Below are positions 9,859-18,864 of a stretch of 64,000 nt of DNA, in pieces. Source of the DNA: Gallionella sp. (lineage in GTDB: Bacteria > Pseudomonadota > Gammaproteobacteria > Burkholderiales > Gallionellaceae). The notes beneath the pieces were generated by a model. It ran no database searches, was not told the DNA's origin, and saw only the letters and a list, made by a program, of their open reading frames with translations. The position numbers and the translations under genes are program-made. Position 1 is the first letter of the stretch, and every line of letters begins with the position of its first letter. The stretch lies in assembly GCA_028707275.1 (NCBI GenBank), contig JAQTUP010000002.1, forward strand, positions 681,198 through 745,197, read 5' to 3'.

Positions 9859-9917
9859 TTACTTAAAAAAATCAGCCCCAGGCATGAGGATTCCTGATTT
9901 TATAGCCGTGCGCGGCA

Positions 9918-11084
9918 TCATTGTCCAGCGCCGACGGTTTCCAGAGGCTGCCACTTGCCTTGTTTGACCTGGTACAGCGTGACCGCACCGCCTTTCAAGT
10001 CGCCTTTGTCATCAAACTGAATATTGGCCGTGACACCCTGGTGTGAAATATTGGCCAGCGCAGGCATATATTTGGCAGGTTCTACCGAGTCGGCTTTTTG
10101 CATGGCCGCAATCATCACATTCACCGCATCGTAGCAATAAGGCGCGTACAACTGGATGGGCTGGTATTTGGCGACAAATCGCGCCGAGAATTCCTGTCCG
10201 CCGGGCATTTTATCGAGAGGCACGCCGGGCAACGAGGCATAAGTGCCCTCAGCGGCAGCACCGGCCAACTTGACGAATTCAGGAGTATATCCGCCATCGC
10301 CCATCATCAGTTTTACGTTCAGTGCGAGCGCCTTGATTTGTCTGGCCATCGGCCCGCCTTGCGCATCCATTCCGCCGTAAAACAACAGATCAGGCGCCCG
10401 TCCCTTGACCGCCGTGAGCACTGAGGTAAAATCCACCGACTTGTCGCTGGTATATTCATGCGCGACAATTTCGGCACCCGCCGCGCGCGCGGCCTTGATA
10501 AACTCATCCGCCAGCCCCTGCCCGTAGGCGGTACGATCATCGATGATGGCAATCTTTTTTGCGCCCAGATTCTTCACTGCATATTCGCCCAGGGCGCGAC
10601 CCTGCTGCGCATCATTGGCCATCACGCGAAATGCAGTCTTGAATCCCTGACGGGTATAACTGACCGCCGTCGCCGAAGGTGAAATCTGCACAATACCGTT
10701 ATCGCTGTAAATCTTGGAGGCAGGAATCGTCGTGCCGGAATTGAGGTGACCGATCACGCCGCTCACCTTATTGTCCACCAGTTTCTGCGCGACGATGGTC
10801 GCAGTCTTGGGATCAGCCTGATCGTCTTCGCTGATCAGCTCAAAATGCACGCGACGACCGCCGATCACGATCCCTTTTGCATTGGCGTCCTCAATCGCCA
10901 TGCGCGTCCCGTTCTCGTTGTCCTTACCCAGGTGCGCCTGAGGCCCTGTGAGCGGCGCCACCGAGCCAATACGCACCACCTGATCCGCAGATGCAGCCGC
11001 CTGATCAGAGGGCGTTTTATCACATGCCGCCAGCAAGGATACCAGTGCAGCGAAGCAAAACAATTGGGCAGAACGTAATATCAT
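9918..11084 (-). CDS. livK: Substrate-binding lipoprotein of the liv-type ABC transporter
   Basis: A 388-residue periplasmic binding protein (type I fold) with a lipoprotein signal peptide: hydrophobic residues then the lipobox LLAAC, so it is probably anchored to a membrane by Cys21. The mature part begins with VVRIGSVAPLTGPQAHLGKDNENG, typical of Leu/Ile/Val-binding proteins, and contains GVIGHLNSGTTIPASKIY. It is the first gene of the livKHMGF run and would deliver the substrate to LivHM. Leucine/isoleucine/valine is the family default; amides, urea or aromatic compounds are alternatives that sequence reading alone cannot exclude. Confidence 0.88.
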   Translation of the reverse strand: MILRSAQLFCFAALVSLLAACDKTPSDQAAASADQVVRIGSVAPLTGPQAHLGKDNENGTRMAIEDANAKGIVIGGRRVHFELISEDDQADPKTATIVAQKLVDNKVSGVIGHLNSGTTIPASKIYSDNGIVQISPSATAVSYTRQGFKTAFRVMANDAQQGRALGEYAVKNLGAKKIAIIDDRTAYGQGLADEFIKAARAAGAEIVAHEYTSDKSVDFTSVLTAVKGRAPDLLFYGGMDAQGGPMARQIKALALNVKLMMGDGGYTPEFVKLAGAAAEGTYASLPGVPLDKMPGGQEFSARFVAKYQPIQLYAPYCYDAVNVMIAAMQKADSVEPAKYMPALANISHQGVTANIQFDDKGDLKGGAVTLYQVKQGKWQPLETVGAGQ

Positions 11085-11171
11085 TTTTTAAATCCCTGGA
11101 ATTTAAAGCGTGCGACTGAACGACTAACCCGCGATTATGCGGAGCGCGCACCCTGCTTGTCAATTTGACAG

Positions 11172-11200
11172 AAAAAAAGCCAGCTTGCGCTGGCTTTTCT
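11172..11200 (-). terminator. Rho-independent terminator after the small cytochrome c gene
   Basis: A perfect 6-bp stem GCCAGC (11179-11184) / GCTGGC (11189-11194) encloses a TTGC loop, extended by A/T pairs on both sides. Read on the minus strand it is followed by a run of seven T residues, the classic intrinsic terminator form, about 40 bases past the cytochrome stop. The plus-strand flank is also T-rich, but no plus-strand gene ends here. Confidence 0.85.
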
Positions 11201-11239
11201 CAGGATAACTCCCGATGTTTCAAGATGCTTGAAACAGTC

Positions 11240-11566
11240 TTACTTGGCCAAACCCAGAATGAACGTTACCAGTTCTTTCATCTGGTCTTGCTTCTTGCCA
11301 GCAGCATCGTTAGCCGGCATAGGCATGGAACCCCACGCACCAGAGCCGCCCTTGGAAACTTTAACCAGCAACTTGTCAGCAGCAGTCGCGTCGCCCTTGT
11401 ATTTCTTTGCAACGTCCACCCATGCCGGTCCAACCACCTTCTTGTCAATTGCGTGACAAGCTGTGCAGTTATTCTTCTTCGCAACATCTGGCATATCAGC
11501 AGCCATTGCGGAACCCGCGATCATCAAACCTGCTGCAACTGCCATGCTTACGACGATAGATTTCAT
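11240..11566 (-). CDS. Small periplasmic class I cytochrome c (c-551/c-552-like)
   Basis: A 108-residue protein with a cleavable signal peptide (MKSIVVSMAVAAGLMIAGSAMA, cleavage after AMA) and one heme-binding CTACH motif shortly after the mature N-terminus. The likely axial Met lies in the SMPMPAND segment, and the C-terminal helix reads MKELVTFILGLAK. This is the layout of the small soluble electron carriers c-551/c-552. The ATG at 11566 has a GGAGAG ribosome site about seven bases upstream; a longer frame to 11680 has no signal peptide and is rejected. The gene has its own terminator and is related to the cytochrome just upstream. Its redox partners are not visible. Confidence 0.9.
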   Translation of the reverse strand: MKSIVVSMAVAAGLMIAGSAMAADMPDVAKKNNCTACHAIDKKVVGPAWVDVAKKYKGDATAADKLLVKVSKGGSGAWGSMPMPANDAAGKKQDQMKELVTFILGLAK

Positions 11567-11711
11567 ATTTTCTCTCCGCTTTATGATCAAAAAACTTAAA
11601 AAATTTGGAAGCTCTGCCTCCGCTGGTGATTCTAAACAACTCCGCTCAGTTTGCCTACCTAATTTCTGACCGTGCGCCATTAACGTTCTGAAACTTCATC
11701 CGGTTGACAGT

Positions 11712-12341
11712 TTATTGCAAATCAAGCACGAACCTGGCGAGCGTGGCGCGATCAGCCTCGCTGACTTGCGGCTGGGGCGGCATAGCCATGCTGCCCCAGA
11801 CACCGCTGCCTCCTCTGGCAATTTTCGCCATCAGGCGAGGCAGCGCACCCGCATCACCACGATATTTGGCGGCCACATCCCGCCAGGCGGGCCCCACCAC
11901 CTTCTTGTCCACAGCGTGACAGACCAGGCAATTTTTCTTTTTCGCCAGCGCCAGTGCGTCCACGGCAGGCACGGCGGCTTCACTCTTTACCTCAGGTTTG
12001 GCAGCTTCACTCTTTAGCTCCGGTTTAGCAGCTTCACTCTTTACCTCAGGTTTTGCGGCTACAGGTGCTGCGAGCGCGGCCGGGCCTGCTGCTTTCATGA
12101 TATCCGGCGGCGCTTTAGCCTGCTCTTCAGGTTCGGCCCGTTTGACAGATGAGGCGTCCGCATGCTGACTCAGATGGCAAGGCTTCCCCTCTTTTTCCAC
12201 GCAAGGCTTTTTGTGCCTGTGCACCTTGGGCTTGGCGGTCGGCACGGCTTTTTTCGCACCGGGCGCTACGGCCGCATCGACCGCCATGGCCTGACCCGCA
12301 TATAACACCGCCAGCAACATCAACAGATGACTCTTTTTCAT
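11712..12341 (-). CDS. Extended cytochrome c with a repetitive Ala/Lys/Pro/Glu linker
   Basis: A 209-residue exported protein. A signal peptide (MKKSHLLMLLAVLYAGQAMA) is followed by a basic, His/Cys-bearing stretch (VHRHKKPCVEKEGKPCH), a long low-complexity linker and a C-terminal cytochrome domain of about 80 residues with CLVCH and an SMAMPP Met-ligand segment. That domain closely resembles the whole of the small cytochrome at 11240-11566 (shared HAxDKKVVGPAW and GGSGxWGSM), so one arose from the other. The ATG at 12341 has an AGGGGA site upstream. The linker may span the periplasm or let the heme domain reach a partner; that role is inference. Confidence 0.85.
   Translation of the reverse strand: MKKSHLLMLLAVLYAGQAMAVDAAVAPGAKKAVPTAKPKVHRHKKPCVEKEGKPCHLSQHADASSVKRAEPEEQAKAPPDIMKAAGPAALAAPVAAKPEVKSEAAKPELKSEAAKPEVKSEAAVPAVDALALAKKKNCLVCHAVDKKVVGPAWRDVAAKYRGDAGALPRLMAKIARGGSGVWGSMAMPPQPQVSEADRATLARFVLDLQ
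11976..12060 (-). repeat. Three 27-bp coding repeats in the cytochrome linker
   Basis: Three consecutive copies of a 27-base unit encode the nine-residue repeat AKPEVKSEA (the middle copy has Leu for Val). The copies are nearly identical in DNA, which points to recent tandem duplication and possible length variation between strains. Confidence 0.9.
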
Positions 12342-12368
12342 GCTCAATTCCCCTCAGGTTAAACGCAG

Positions 12369-13274
12369 TTATACCGACTCGGCGCGGTATTCGACGATCA
12401 TCGTGTGCCGCGCGCCGGCGGCGACCGTCACGACATTTTCGAGCGCATTGACAGATTCGATACAGACCATTTCACGCCAGCCATCGGGCTGCCCCATGTC
12501 ACCCATCTTGTTTGCCTTTTCGATCCAGGGCGTCCAGACCACGGTAGACAGGCTGCCGGATTTGGCAATATAAATGCGGCGCTTTAACTTGTCGTCGTGA
12601 ATCACGCATTGGGCTGCGGTATTGACATACACACGATCGGTCTCGCCGGAGAAGACAATATCCCCGTCCTGGCGGCGCAGGTTGGAGCCACCCACCTTGT
12701 CCCAATACTCGCAGCCTTCCAGACCTGTCACGCGCACGGCGCCGATATCGCCGATCTGCAAATAAGTATGCAATGCTTCGCCGATCACAAAATCGCTTGC
12801 GCCGGTATTTTCCGTACTCAGCTCCATGCGCAAGGTCTCACCCGCGATCACCGTCAGATCCAGATTGCAGTCATGAGGCCACTGCATGCGTGTCTTGTCA
12901 GAGGGTACCAGACGCAAGGTCAGCCGCGTAGCACCATCGGGCTCGGTGCCCGATTCGATCACGCGCCAGGGCACTGTCCGTGCAAAACCGTGTCCCGGGA
13001 AGGCGGAGTCGCTTGCATGCGCGCCGAACCACGGCCAGCACACGGGCGCCCCGCCCCTGATGGATTTTCCTGCGGCAGGCTTCGTGTCGCGCGAGAGCCA
13101 CACCACCGGCACCGTCTGACTTTCAGGCTGCCAGCTCATCAGATGCGCGCCCTGCAAACACAACGAGGCGCGGCACAGCGCATTGTCTATTTGCGCCACG
13201 ACCAGACCGCTTGCGTCCTCAACAAATGTAAGCTGCCCGTTGATGCCAAATTGCGTATTCAATGCTGTAATCAT
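12369..13274 (-). CDS. D-hexose-6-phosphate mutarotase (YeaD-like aldose 1-epimerase family)
   Basis: A 301-residue galactose-mutarotase-fold protein of the YeaD/glucose-6-phosphate 1-epimerase group. Recognisable segments are CLQGAHLMSWQP, GKSIRGGAPVCWPWFGAH and GHGFARTVPW near the N-terminus, and WTPWIEKANKMGDM with CIESVNA near the C-terminus. The family interconverts the alpha and beta anomers of hexose 6-phosphates in the cytoplasm, helping carbon flow into glycolysis or glycogen. It starts at an ATG at 13274, directly before a heptamer repeat array, and runs on the same strand as ilvD. Confidence 0.88.
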   Translation of the reverse strand: MITALNTQFGINGQLTFVEDASGLVVAQIDNALCRASLCLQGAHLMSWQPESQTVPVVWLSRDTKPAAGKSIRGGAPVCWPWFGAHASDSAFPGHGFARTVPWRVIESGTEPDGATRLTLRLVPSDKTRMQWPHDCNLDLTVIAGETLRMELSTENTGASDFVIGEALHTYLQIGDIGAVRVTGLEGCEYWDKVGGSNLRRQDGDIVFSGETDRVYVNTAAQCVIHDDKLKRRIYIAKSGSLSTVVWTPWIEKANKMGDMGQPDGWREMVCIESVNALENVVTVAAGARHTMIVEYRAESV

Positions 13275-13283
13275 GTAAACCCC

Positions 13284-13360
13284 AATTGATAATTGATAGT
13301 GAATAACTGAAAATCCTGAATCCTGAATCCTGAATCCTGAATCCTGAATCCTGAATCCTG
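13284..13360. repeat. Heptamer tandem array between ilvD and the epimerase gene
   Basis: Eleven 7-base units lie in one continuous phase. The first four are degenerate (AATTGAT twice, AGTGAAT, AACTGAA) and the last seven (13312-13360) are perfect copies of AATCCTG. A short T run follows. The array fills the gap between the ilvD stop and the epimerase start. The same unit, in the same orientation, recurs at 18758-18848. Confidence 0.95.
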
Positions 13361-13364
13361 ATTT

Positions 13365-15212
13365 TTATCGCTCTATTTGAGAGACGTCTCTCACCGCGCC
13401 CTTGTCGGCACTGGTGGTCATCGCGGCGTAGGCTCTTAGCGCGACAGACACATGCCGCTCACGGGCAACAGGCTTCCAGGCCATATTGCCACGAGCTTCC
13501 ATTGCCGCGCGGCGGCGTGTCATTTCCTCGTCGGAAATACTCAGCATAATGCTGCGACTCGGGATGTCGATGACGATCGTATCACCATCAATCACCAGCG
13601 CAATTTCGCCGCCTGCGGCAGCTTCCGGCGACACATGGCCGATAGACAACCCTGACGTACCTCCGGAAAAACGCCCGTCAGTGAGCAGTGCGCATACCTT
13701 GCCCAACCCTTTTGACTTCAGGTAGGCGGTCGGATAGAGCATTTCCTGCATCCCCGGCCCGCCCTTGGGGCCTTCGTAGCGTATCACCACCACATCGCCT
13801 GCGACAATTTCATCGGCCAGCACGGCAGCGACTGCATCATCCTGACTCTCGAAGACACGCGCACGCCCGGTGAATTTGAGGATGGCCTCATCCACCCCCG
13901 CCGTCTTCACGATGCACCCGTCCAGTGCAACATTGCCGTGCAAGACCGCAAGACCGCCATCCTGACTGTAGGCGTGCGCCTTGTCCCTGATGCAGCCGCC
14001 CGCCCTGTCGGCATCAACGTCCGGATACAACATGGACTGCGAAAATGCGAGGGTGGTCACGATGCCGCCAGGGGCTGCCCTGAAAAATTTCTGCGTCTCG
14101 ACTGCCGAATTTTGCACGATATCCCACTGAGCTAAGCCCTCACGCAGCGTCTTGCTGTGCACCGAACCTGCGTCACCGTGCAGAAGACCTGCGCGATCGA
14201 GTTCACCCAGAATCGCCGGGATCCCGCCTGCGCGATGCACGTCTTCCATATGATATTCGGACGAGGGTGCAACCTTGCACAGGGTCGGCACATGGCGCGA
14301 CAACCGGTCCATGTCCTTCATGGTGAAATCCACTCCCGCCTCATGCGCGATCGCCAGCAGATGCAGCACCGTGTTGGTCGAGCCACCCATCGCGATATCC
14401 AGCGTCATGGCATTCTCGAAGGCGTCGAACGTGGCAATGTTGCGCGGCAGCACGGATTCATCATCCTGCTCATAATAACGTCGGCACAAGTCCACAATCA
14501 CGCGGCCTGCGCGCAAAAACAACTGTTTCCGTTCAGCATGGGTCGCCACCAGAGAACCGTTGCCCGGCAAAGACAGGCCCAGCGCTTCTGTCAGGCAATT
14601 CATCGAATTGGCGGTAAACATGCCGGAGCAGGAACCACAGGTAGGACACGCGGAACGCTCGATGGCATCTACCTCCTCGTCGCTGCAATGGCTGTCGGCA
14701 GCCGCGACCATCGCATCTACCAGGTCAAGACCGCGAGTTGCGCCTTGCCAGTTCACCTTGCCCGCCTCCATCGGGCCTCCCGAGACGAACACGACAGGGA
14801 TATTCAGGCGCATCGCCGCCATCACCATGCCAGGCGTAATCTTGTCGCAATTGGAGATACACACCAGCGCATCTGCACAATGTGCGTTGACCATATATTC
14901 CACAGAGTCAGCGATCAGATCGCGGCTGGGCAGAGAATACAACATCCCGCTGTGCCCCATGGCGATCCCGTCATCCACGGCGATGGTGTTGAATTCCTTG
15001 GCGATACCGCCCGCCTTTTCAATCTCCCGCGCAACCAGCTGCCCCATGTCTTTGAGGTGTACATGCCCCGGCACAAACTGGGTGAAGGAGTTGGCGATGG
15101 CGATGATAGGCTTGCCAAAATCGCCTTCTGTCATGCCGGTCGCACGCCACAAGGAGCGTGCGCCGGCCATATTGCGACCATGAGTGGAAGTGCGGGAACG
15201 GTAAACAGGCAT
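13365..15212 (-). CDS. ilvD: Dihydroxy-acid dehydratase IlvD
   Basis: A 615-residue enzyme that dehydrates 2,3-dihydroxy-isovalerate or -methylvalerate to the 2-keto acids of valine and isoleucine synthesis. It has the expected Fe-S and Mg-binding segments: [30 protein letters not shown], and near the C-terminus [11 protein letters not shown] and [21 protein letters not shown]. The length and motifs match the E. coli-type enzyme with a [4Fe-4S] cluster. The start is the ATG at 15212, beginning [20 protein letters not shown] as in the family. It is divergent from lgt, with about 50 bases between them for both promoters. Confidence 0.97.
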   Translation of the reverse strand: MPVYRSRTSTHGRNMAGARSLWRATGMTEGDFGKPIIAIANSFTQFVPGHVHLKDMGQLVAREIEKAGGIAKEFNTIAVDDGIAMGHSGMLYSLPSRDLIADSVEYMVNAHCADALVCISNCDKITPGMVMAAMRLNIPVVFVSGGPMEAGKVNWQGATRGLDLVDAMVAAADSHCSDEEVDAIERSACPTCGSCSGMFTANSMNCLTEALGLSLPGNGSLVATHAERKQLFLRAGRVIVDLCRRYYEQDDESVLPRNIATFDAFENAMTLDIAMGGSTNTVLHLLAIAHEAGVDFTMKDMDRLSRHVPTLCKVAPSSEYHMEDVHRAGGIPAILGELDRAGLLHGDAGSVHSKTLREGLAQWDIVQNSAVETQKFFRAAPGGIVTTLAFSQSMLYPDVDADRAGGCIRDKAHAYSQDGGLAVLHGNVALDGCIVKTAGVDEAILKFTGRARVFESQDDAVAAVLADEIVAGDVVVIRYEGPKGGPGMQEMLYPTAYLKSKGLGKVCALLTDGRFSGGTSGLSIGHVSPEAAAGGEIALVIDGDTIVIDIPSRSIMLSISDEEMTRRRAAMEARGNMAWKPVARERHVSVALRAYAAMTTSADKGAVRDVSQIER

Positions 15213-15266
15213 GATGTCTCTCTGGTGTAGGCTATAATCAAGTTACCGATTCTACCCGATTCCATC

Positions 15267-16070
15267 ATGTTCGTTTATCCGCAAATAAATCCCGTCGCCC
15301 TGCAACTTGGCCCGCTCGCTATCCACTGGTATGGCCTGATGTATATGGCAGGCTTCATGACGTTTATCTGGCTGGGGCGCCGCCGCATTGTCATACTCAA
15401 TCATGCGCAGATGAATAACAAGTTGCTCGACGACCTGTTGTTTTACGGCGTGTTAGGCGTCATCCTGGGCGGACGGCTGGGTGAAGTGCTGTTCTACAAT
15501 CCCGGCTACTATTTTTCACATCCGGGAAAAATTCTCGCCGTATGGGAAGGCGGAATGTCATTTCACGGCGGATTTCTGGGGGTTTTGCTGGCCATGGCAC
15601 TCTTTGCCCGGCAACAAAAACTGCACTGGCTGGCGCTGATGGACTTCATCGCGCCCCTGGTTCCGCCCGGGCTGGCATTCGGACGACTGGGCAATTTCAT
15701 CAACGGCGAATTGTGGGGGCGCCCGACCGACATGCCCTGGGGTATGGTCTTCCCCCAGGTGGACAACCTGCCGCGCCACCCCTCCCAGCTTTATGAATTT
15801 GCGATGGAAGGCGTATTGCTGTTCGTGCTGCTCTGGGTTTATGCAAAAAAACCGCGCCCTGTCGGCGCGGTCTCCGGCCTGTTTTTAATCGGCTACGGCA
15901 GTTTTCGTTTCCTGGCCGAATTCACCCGCAACCCGGACGATGGCATCTTCGGCCTGATGACCTTCGGTATCAGCATGGGGCAGTGGCTCAGCTTGCCGAT
16001 GGTGCTGATCGGGGTAATAATGATGGTCTGGAGCATCCGCCGGACGGCCAGCGCCGCTGTACACAAATAG
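15267..16070 (+). CDS. lgt: Prolipoprotein diacylglyceryl transferase Lgt
   Basis: A 267-residue inner-membrane enzyme that attaches diacylglycerol to the lipobox cysteine of prolipoproteins. The Lgt signature [17 protein letters not shown] is present at about residues 142-158, and the conserved HGGFLG segment (His of the active region) precedes it. Start [25 protein letters not shown] is typical. It would be needed for the lipoproteins LptE and the LivK-like binding protein seen in this window. Confidence 0.97.
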   Translation: MFVYPQINPVALQLGPLAIHWYGLMYMAGFMTFIWLGRRRIVILNHAQMNNKLLDDLLFYGVLGVILGGRLGEVLFYNPGYYFSHPGKILAVWEGGMSFHGGFLGVLLAMALFARQQKLHWLALMDFIAPLVPPGLAFGRLGNFINGELWGRPTDMPWGMVFPQVDNLPRHPSQLYEFAMEGVLLFVLLWVYAKKPRPVGAVSGLFLIGYGSFRFLAEFTRNPDDGIFGLMTFGISMGQWLSLPMVLIGVIMMVWSIRRTASAAVHK

Positions 16071-16080
16071 GCGAATTCCC

Positions 16081-17361
16081 TTGGACGATTTTTCTTTAAG
16101 CGCGCTGTCCGGCATCTTGCTGCTGTTGCTGGTATTTGGTGCATGGTTCTCTGCGGCTGAAACCAGCATGATGGCAATCAACCGCCACCGGCTGAATCAT
16201 TTGATACGCAAGGGCAACCGCAGCGCAAAGCTGACCGCACGATTGCTTTCCCAGATTGACAAGCTGCTGGGTTCGATTCTGTTCGGCAACACGCTGCTCA
16301 ATGTTGCTGCGGCAGCGATCACCAACATCGTTATCCTTCGCCTGTTCGGCGCCAGCGAGTGGGCACTGCTGGTCGGCACGCTGCTCATCACCTTTGTGCT
16401 GCTGGTATTTAGCGAAATCCTGCCCAAGATCATCGCGGCCAGCTATCCGGAACGTATAGCCTTGCCGTCCGGATATTTACTGGCGCCCCTGATTACGCTG
16501 TTTCACCCGGTGGTCGTGGTGGCAGGTGGCATGGTAAAAGGTGTTCTGTGGCTGCTGCGCATCAAGGTTCAGACGGATCAGAGCAAGCAGAAAATGACAC
16601 TCGAAGAGTTGCGCGGACTGGTGCTCGACGCCGAACATTACCTGCCTCACCAGCATCAAAAAATGCTGCTGAATCTGGTCGACTTGGAGCGCATCACGGT
16701 CAACCATGTGATGATCCCGCGCAATCAGATCGAATCTTTGGACATTCATGCCGATCCGGACACCCTGCGCCAGCAGATTATCACCTGCCATCACACCTTA
16801 CTGCCGGTCTATGCCGACACACCCGGCAACATCATCGGTATTTTGCATATAAAACGTGTACCGGCATTATTCCATGAGGCTCACCTGGACGTGGCACAAC
16901 TGCGCGATGTTCTTAGCGCCCCCTACTTCATCCCCTCCGACACGCCGCTGCTGCAGCAACTGCAACAATTCCAGCAACGCCACACGCGCCTGGGGCTGGT
17001 GGTCGATGAATATGGCGAACTCTTAGGTCTGGTCACACTGGAAAATATTCTGGAAGAAATTGTCGGGGAATTTACCACCCAGTCGCCCGCGCAAACCGGT
17101 AAATTTCTCCCTCAAAAAGACGGCAGCATCCTGCTCGAAGGGGGCACGAGCTTGCGCGAACTAAACCGCAAGCTGGGCTTGCATCTGCCGCTTGACAGTG
17201 CAAAGACACTGAACGGACTGATACTCGAACATCTCGAAGATATCCCTGAGACGGGTACCAGCCTGAAAATAGCCGGATATCCCATTGAAATCATTCAGAC
17301 TCAGGATCGCATCGTTAAGGTAGCCCGGCTTTTCCCGCAAATTAAAAATCGAGAGTTGTAA
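16081..17361 (+). CDS. CNNM/CBS-pair protein of the CorC/HlyC family
   Basis: A 426-residue membrane protein with an N-terminal CNNM transporter-type domain (about 1-190, segment FGAWFSAAETSMMAINRHRL), a CBS pair (about 200-330, starting VNHVMIPRNQIESLDI) and a C-terminal CorC_HlyC domain. Family members are implicated in Mg/Co efflux. The start is a TTG at 16081, ten bases after lgt; family alignment supports MDDFSLSAL as N-terminus, and no ATG fits as well. The last residues (REL) and the stop codon are contributed by a heptamer repeat element, so the C-terminus may have been altered by it. Confidence 0.88.
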   Translation: MDDFSLSALSGILLLLLVFGAWFSAAETSMMAINRHRLNHLIRKGNRSAKLTARLLSQIDKLLGSILFGNTLLNVAAAAITNIVILRLFGASEWALLVGTLLITFVLLVFSEILPKIIAASYPERIALPSGYLLAPLITLFHPVVVVAGGMVKGVLWLLRIKVQTDQSKQKMTLEELRGLVLDAEHYLPHQHQKMLLNLVDLERITVNHVMIPRNQIESLDIHADPDTLRQQIITCHHTLLPVYADTPGNIIGILHIKRVPALFHEAHLDVAQLRDVLSAPYFIPSDTPLLQQLQQFQQRHTRLGLVVDEYGELLGLVTLENILEEIVGEFTTQSPAQTGKFLPQKDGSILLEGGTSLRELNRKLGLHLPLDSAKTLNGLILEHLEDIPETGTSLKIAGYPIEIIQTQDRIVKVARLFPQIKNREL

Positions 17362-17418
17362 GTCGTAAGTCGCAAGTAAAATATCTGCCGCACCGCCACT
17401 TGCAACTTAACCACTCTC
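17351..17418. repeat. Heptamer hairpin overlapping the CorC/HlyC-family stop codon
   Basis: Left arm 17351-17378 consists of four 7-base units (GAGAGTT, GTAAGTC twice, GCAAGTA). Right arm 17398-17418 is three units (ACTTGCA, ACTTAAC, CACTCTC) that pair with them in reverse, the left arm having one extra unit. The loop is about 19 bases. The TAA stop of the upstream gene (17359-17361) lies inside the left arm. It could fold in RNA and act as a terminator, but there is no clear T run. Confidence 0.85.
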
Positions 17419-17486
17419 CGGTTCGGCTTTACAATATAACCAAAGCTCGGCATCATGTTAGCCAAGAGCAACTCTGAGGATACGTC

Positions 17487-18698
17487 ATGGCTGTCGCACC
17501 TACTAAAGCAAAAGAATATTCCTACAACTGGGAAGGCAAAGACAAGTCCGGCAAGCTTATCAAGGGCGAGATGCGCGCCGTGGGCGAAGCGAATTTGTCT
17601 GCCAATCTGCGGCGTCAGGGTATCAATGTTCTGAAGATCAAACGAGCCAAGAATTCTTCGCAACCCGTCACGCAAAAAGACATAACGTTATTCACCCGGC
17701 AGCTGGCCACCATGCTCAAAGCCGGCGTACCGCTGCTGCAATCGTTTGACATCGTAGGCAAAGGACACAACAACCCTTCGGTCGCAAAATTACTGTTCAG
17801 TATCAAAACCGACATCGAAACGGGCAGCAGCTTGCAGCAAGCCTTCAAAAAATATCCCCTGTATTTCGACGATCTGTACTGCAACCTGATCGGAGCTGGC
17901 GAATCTGCGGGTATTCTGGACAGTTTGCTGGAACGTCTGGCGACCTACCAGGAAAAAATCCTGGCCATCAAGAGCAAAATCAAGGGCGCCTTGTTCTATC
18001 CGATTTCCATTATCGTCGTCGCCTTCGTCATCACCGCCGTGATCATGATTTTCGTTGTCCCGGCATTCAAGGAATTATTCTCGACTTTCGGTGCAAACCT
18101 GCCCGCACCCACCCTGGTGCTGATGGCTATTTCCGATTTCTTCGTCGCCTGGTGGTGGGCCATCTTTGGCGGCATCGGCGGCGGGTTTTATACGTTTTTC
18201 TATTTCTGGAAGCGCAACAAAACCATGCAAGGGGTCATGGACAGGCTGCTGCTCAAACTGCCCGTGTTCGGCGATCTGATACGCAAGGCCACTATCGCGC
18301 GCTGGGCTCGCACCCTGTCCACGATGTTCGCCGCAGGTGTGCCGCTGGTCGAAGCCTTTAACTCGGTAGCCGGCGCTGCAGGCAATGCCGTGTATTACGA
18401 TGCCACCAAGAATATTCAGCGCGAGGTCAGCACCGGCAACAGCCTGACGGTCGCCATGCAGGAAACCGAAGTATTCCCCAGCATGGTGATACAGATGGTA
18501 GCCATCGGCGAGGAAGCCGGCTCGCTGGACTCGATGCTGTCCAAGGTGGCCGACTTTTACGAAGCCGAAGTCGACGATGCCGTCGAAGCCCTGGCCAGTC
18601 TGATGGAACCGATGATTATGGCGGTTCTGGGTGTACTGATCGGCGGCATGGTCGTCGCCATGTATCTGCCGATCTTCAAGATGGGCGAAGTCGTCTAA
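17487..18698 (+). CDS. pilC: Type IV pilus inner-membrane platform protein PilC
   Basis: A 403-residue GspF/PilC-family protein, the inner-membrane platform that couples the pilus motor ATPases to pilin assembly. It starts MAVAPTKAKEYSYNWEGKDKSGK; two T2SSF domains follow (about 68-190 and 270-392), with FTRQLATMLKAGVPLLQSF in the first and ARTLSTMFAAGVPLVEAF in the second, and membrane helices near 170-220 and 375-400. The ATG has a GAGG site upstream. pilB, usually next to pilC, is not here; pilD follows after a repeat element. Confidence 0.96.
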   Translation: MAVAPTKAKEYSYNWEGKDKSGKLIKGEMRAVGEANLSANLRRQGINVLKIKRAKNSSQPVTQKDITLFTRQLATMLKAGVPLLQSFDIVGKGHNNPSVAKLLFSIKTDIETGSSLQQAFKKYPLYFDDLYCNLIGAGESAGILDSLLERLATYQEKILAIKSKIKGALFYPISIIVVAFVITAVIMIFVVPAFKELFSTFGANLPAPTLVLMAISDFFVAWWWAIFGGIGGGFYTFFYFWKRNKTMQGVMDRLLLKLPVFGDLIRKATIARWARTLSTMFAAGVPLVEAFNSVAGAAGNAVYYDATKNIQREVSTGNSLTVAMQETEVFPSMVIQMVAIGEEAGSLDSMLSKVADFYEAEVDDAVEALASLMEPMIMAVLGVLIGGMVVAMYLPIFKMGEVV

Positions 18699-18708
18699 AA
18701 CAGCTATC

Positions 18709-18848
18709 AGGAACGAGGATTCGGGATACAGGAAAATCAAAACCGGCGCACAGGATTTCCTGAACCCTGAATCCTGAATTCTGAACCCTGAATCCTGAAT
18801 CCTGAATCCTGAATCCTGAATCCTGAATCCTGAATCCTGAATCCTGAA
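18709..18848. repeat. Large heptamer hairpin/array between pilC and pilD
   Basis: The right arm holds 13 consecutive 7-base units at 18758-18848, mostly TCCTGAA with CCCTGAA and TTCTGAA variants. The left arm (18709-18736) is made of degenerate reverse-complement units (CAGGAAC, GAGGATT, CGGGATA, CAGGAAA) that can pair with the first right-arm units, with a loop of about 14 bases. The unit is a rotation of AATCCTG at 13312-13360. It lies in the otherwise coupled pilC-pilD gap and ends 16 bases before the pilD ATG. Confidence 0.95.
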
Positions 18849-18864
18849 TCCTTCACACTGACAA

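Noticed and set aside
13312..13360. Tandem repeats as a CRISPR array
   Set aside because: Units are 7 bases with no spacers, and there are no cas genes in the window.
14157..15230. A 357-codon open frame antisense to ilvD
   Set aside because: ilvD is certain; the frame is His/Arg-rich and has no domain or ribosome site.
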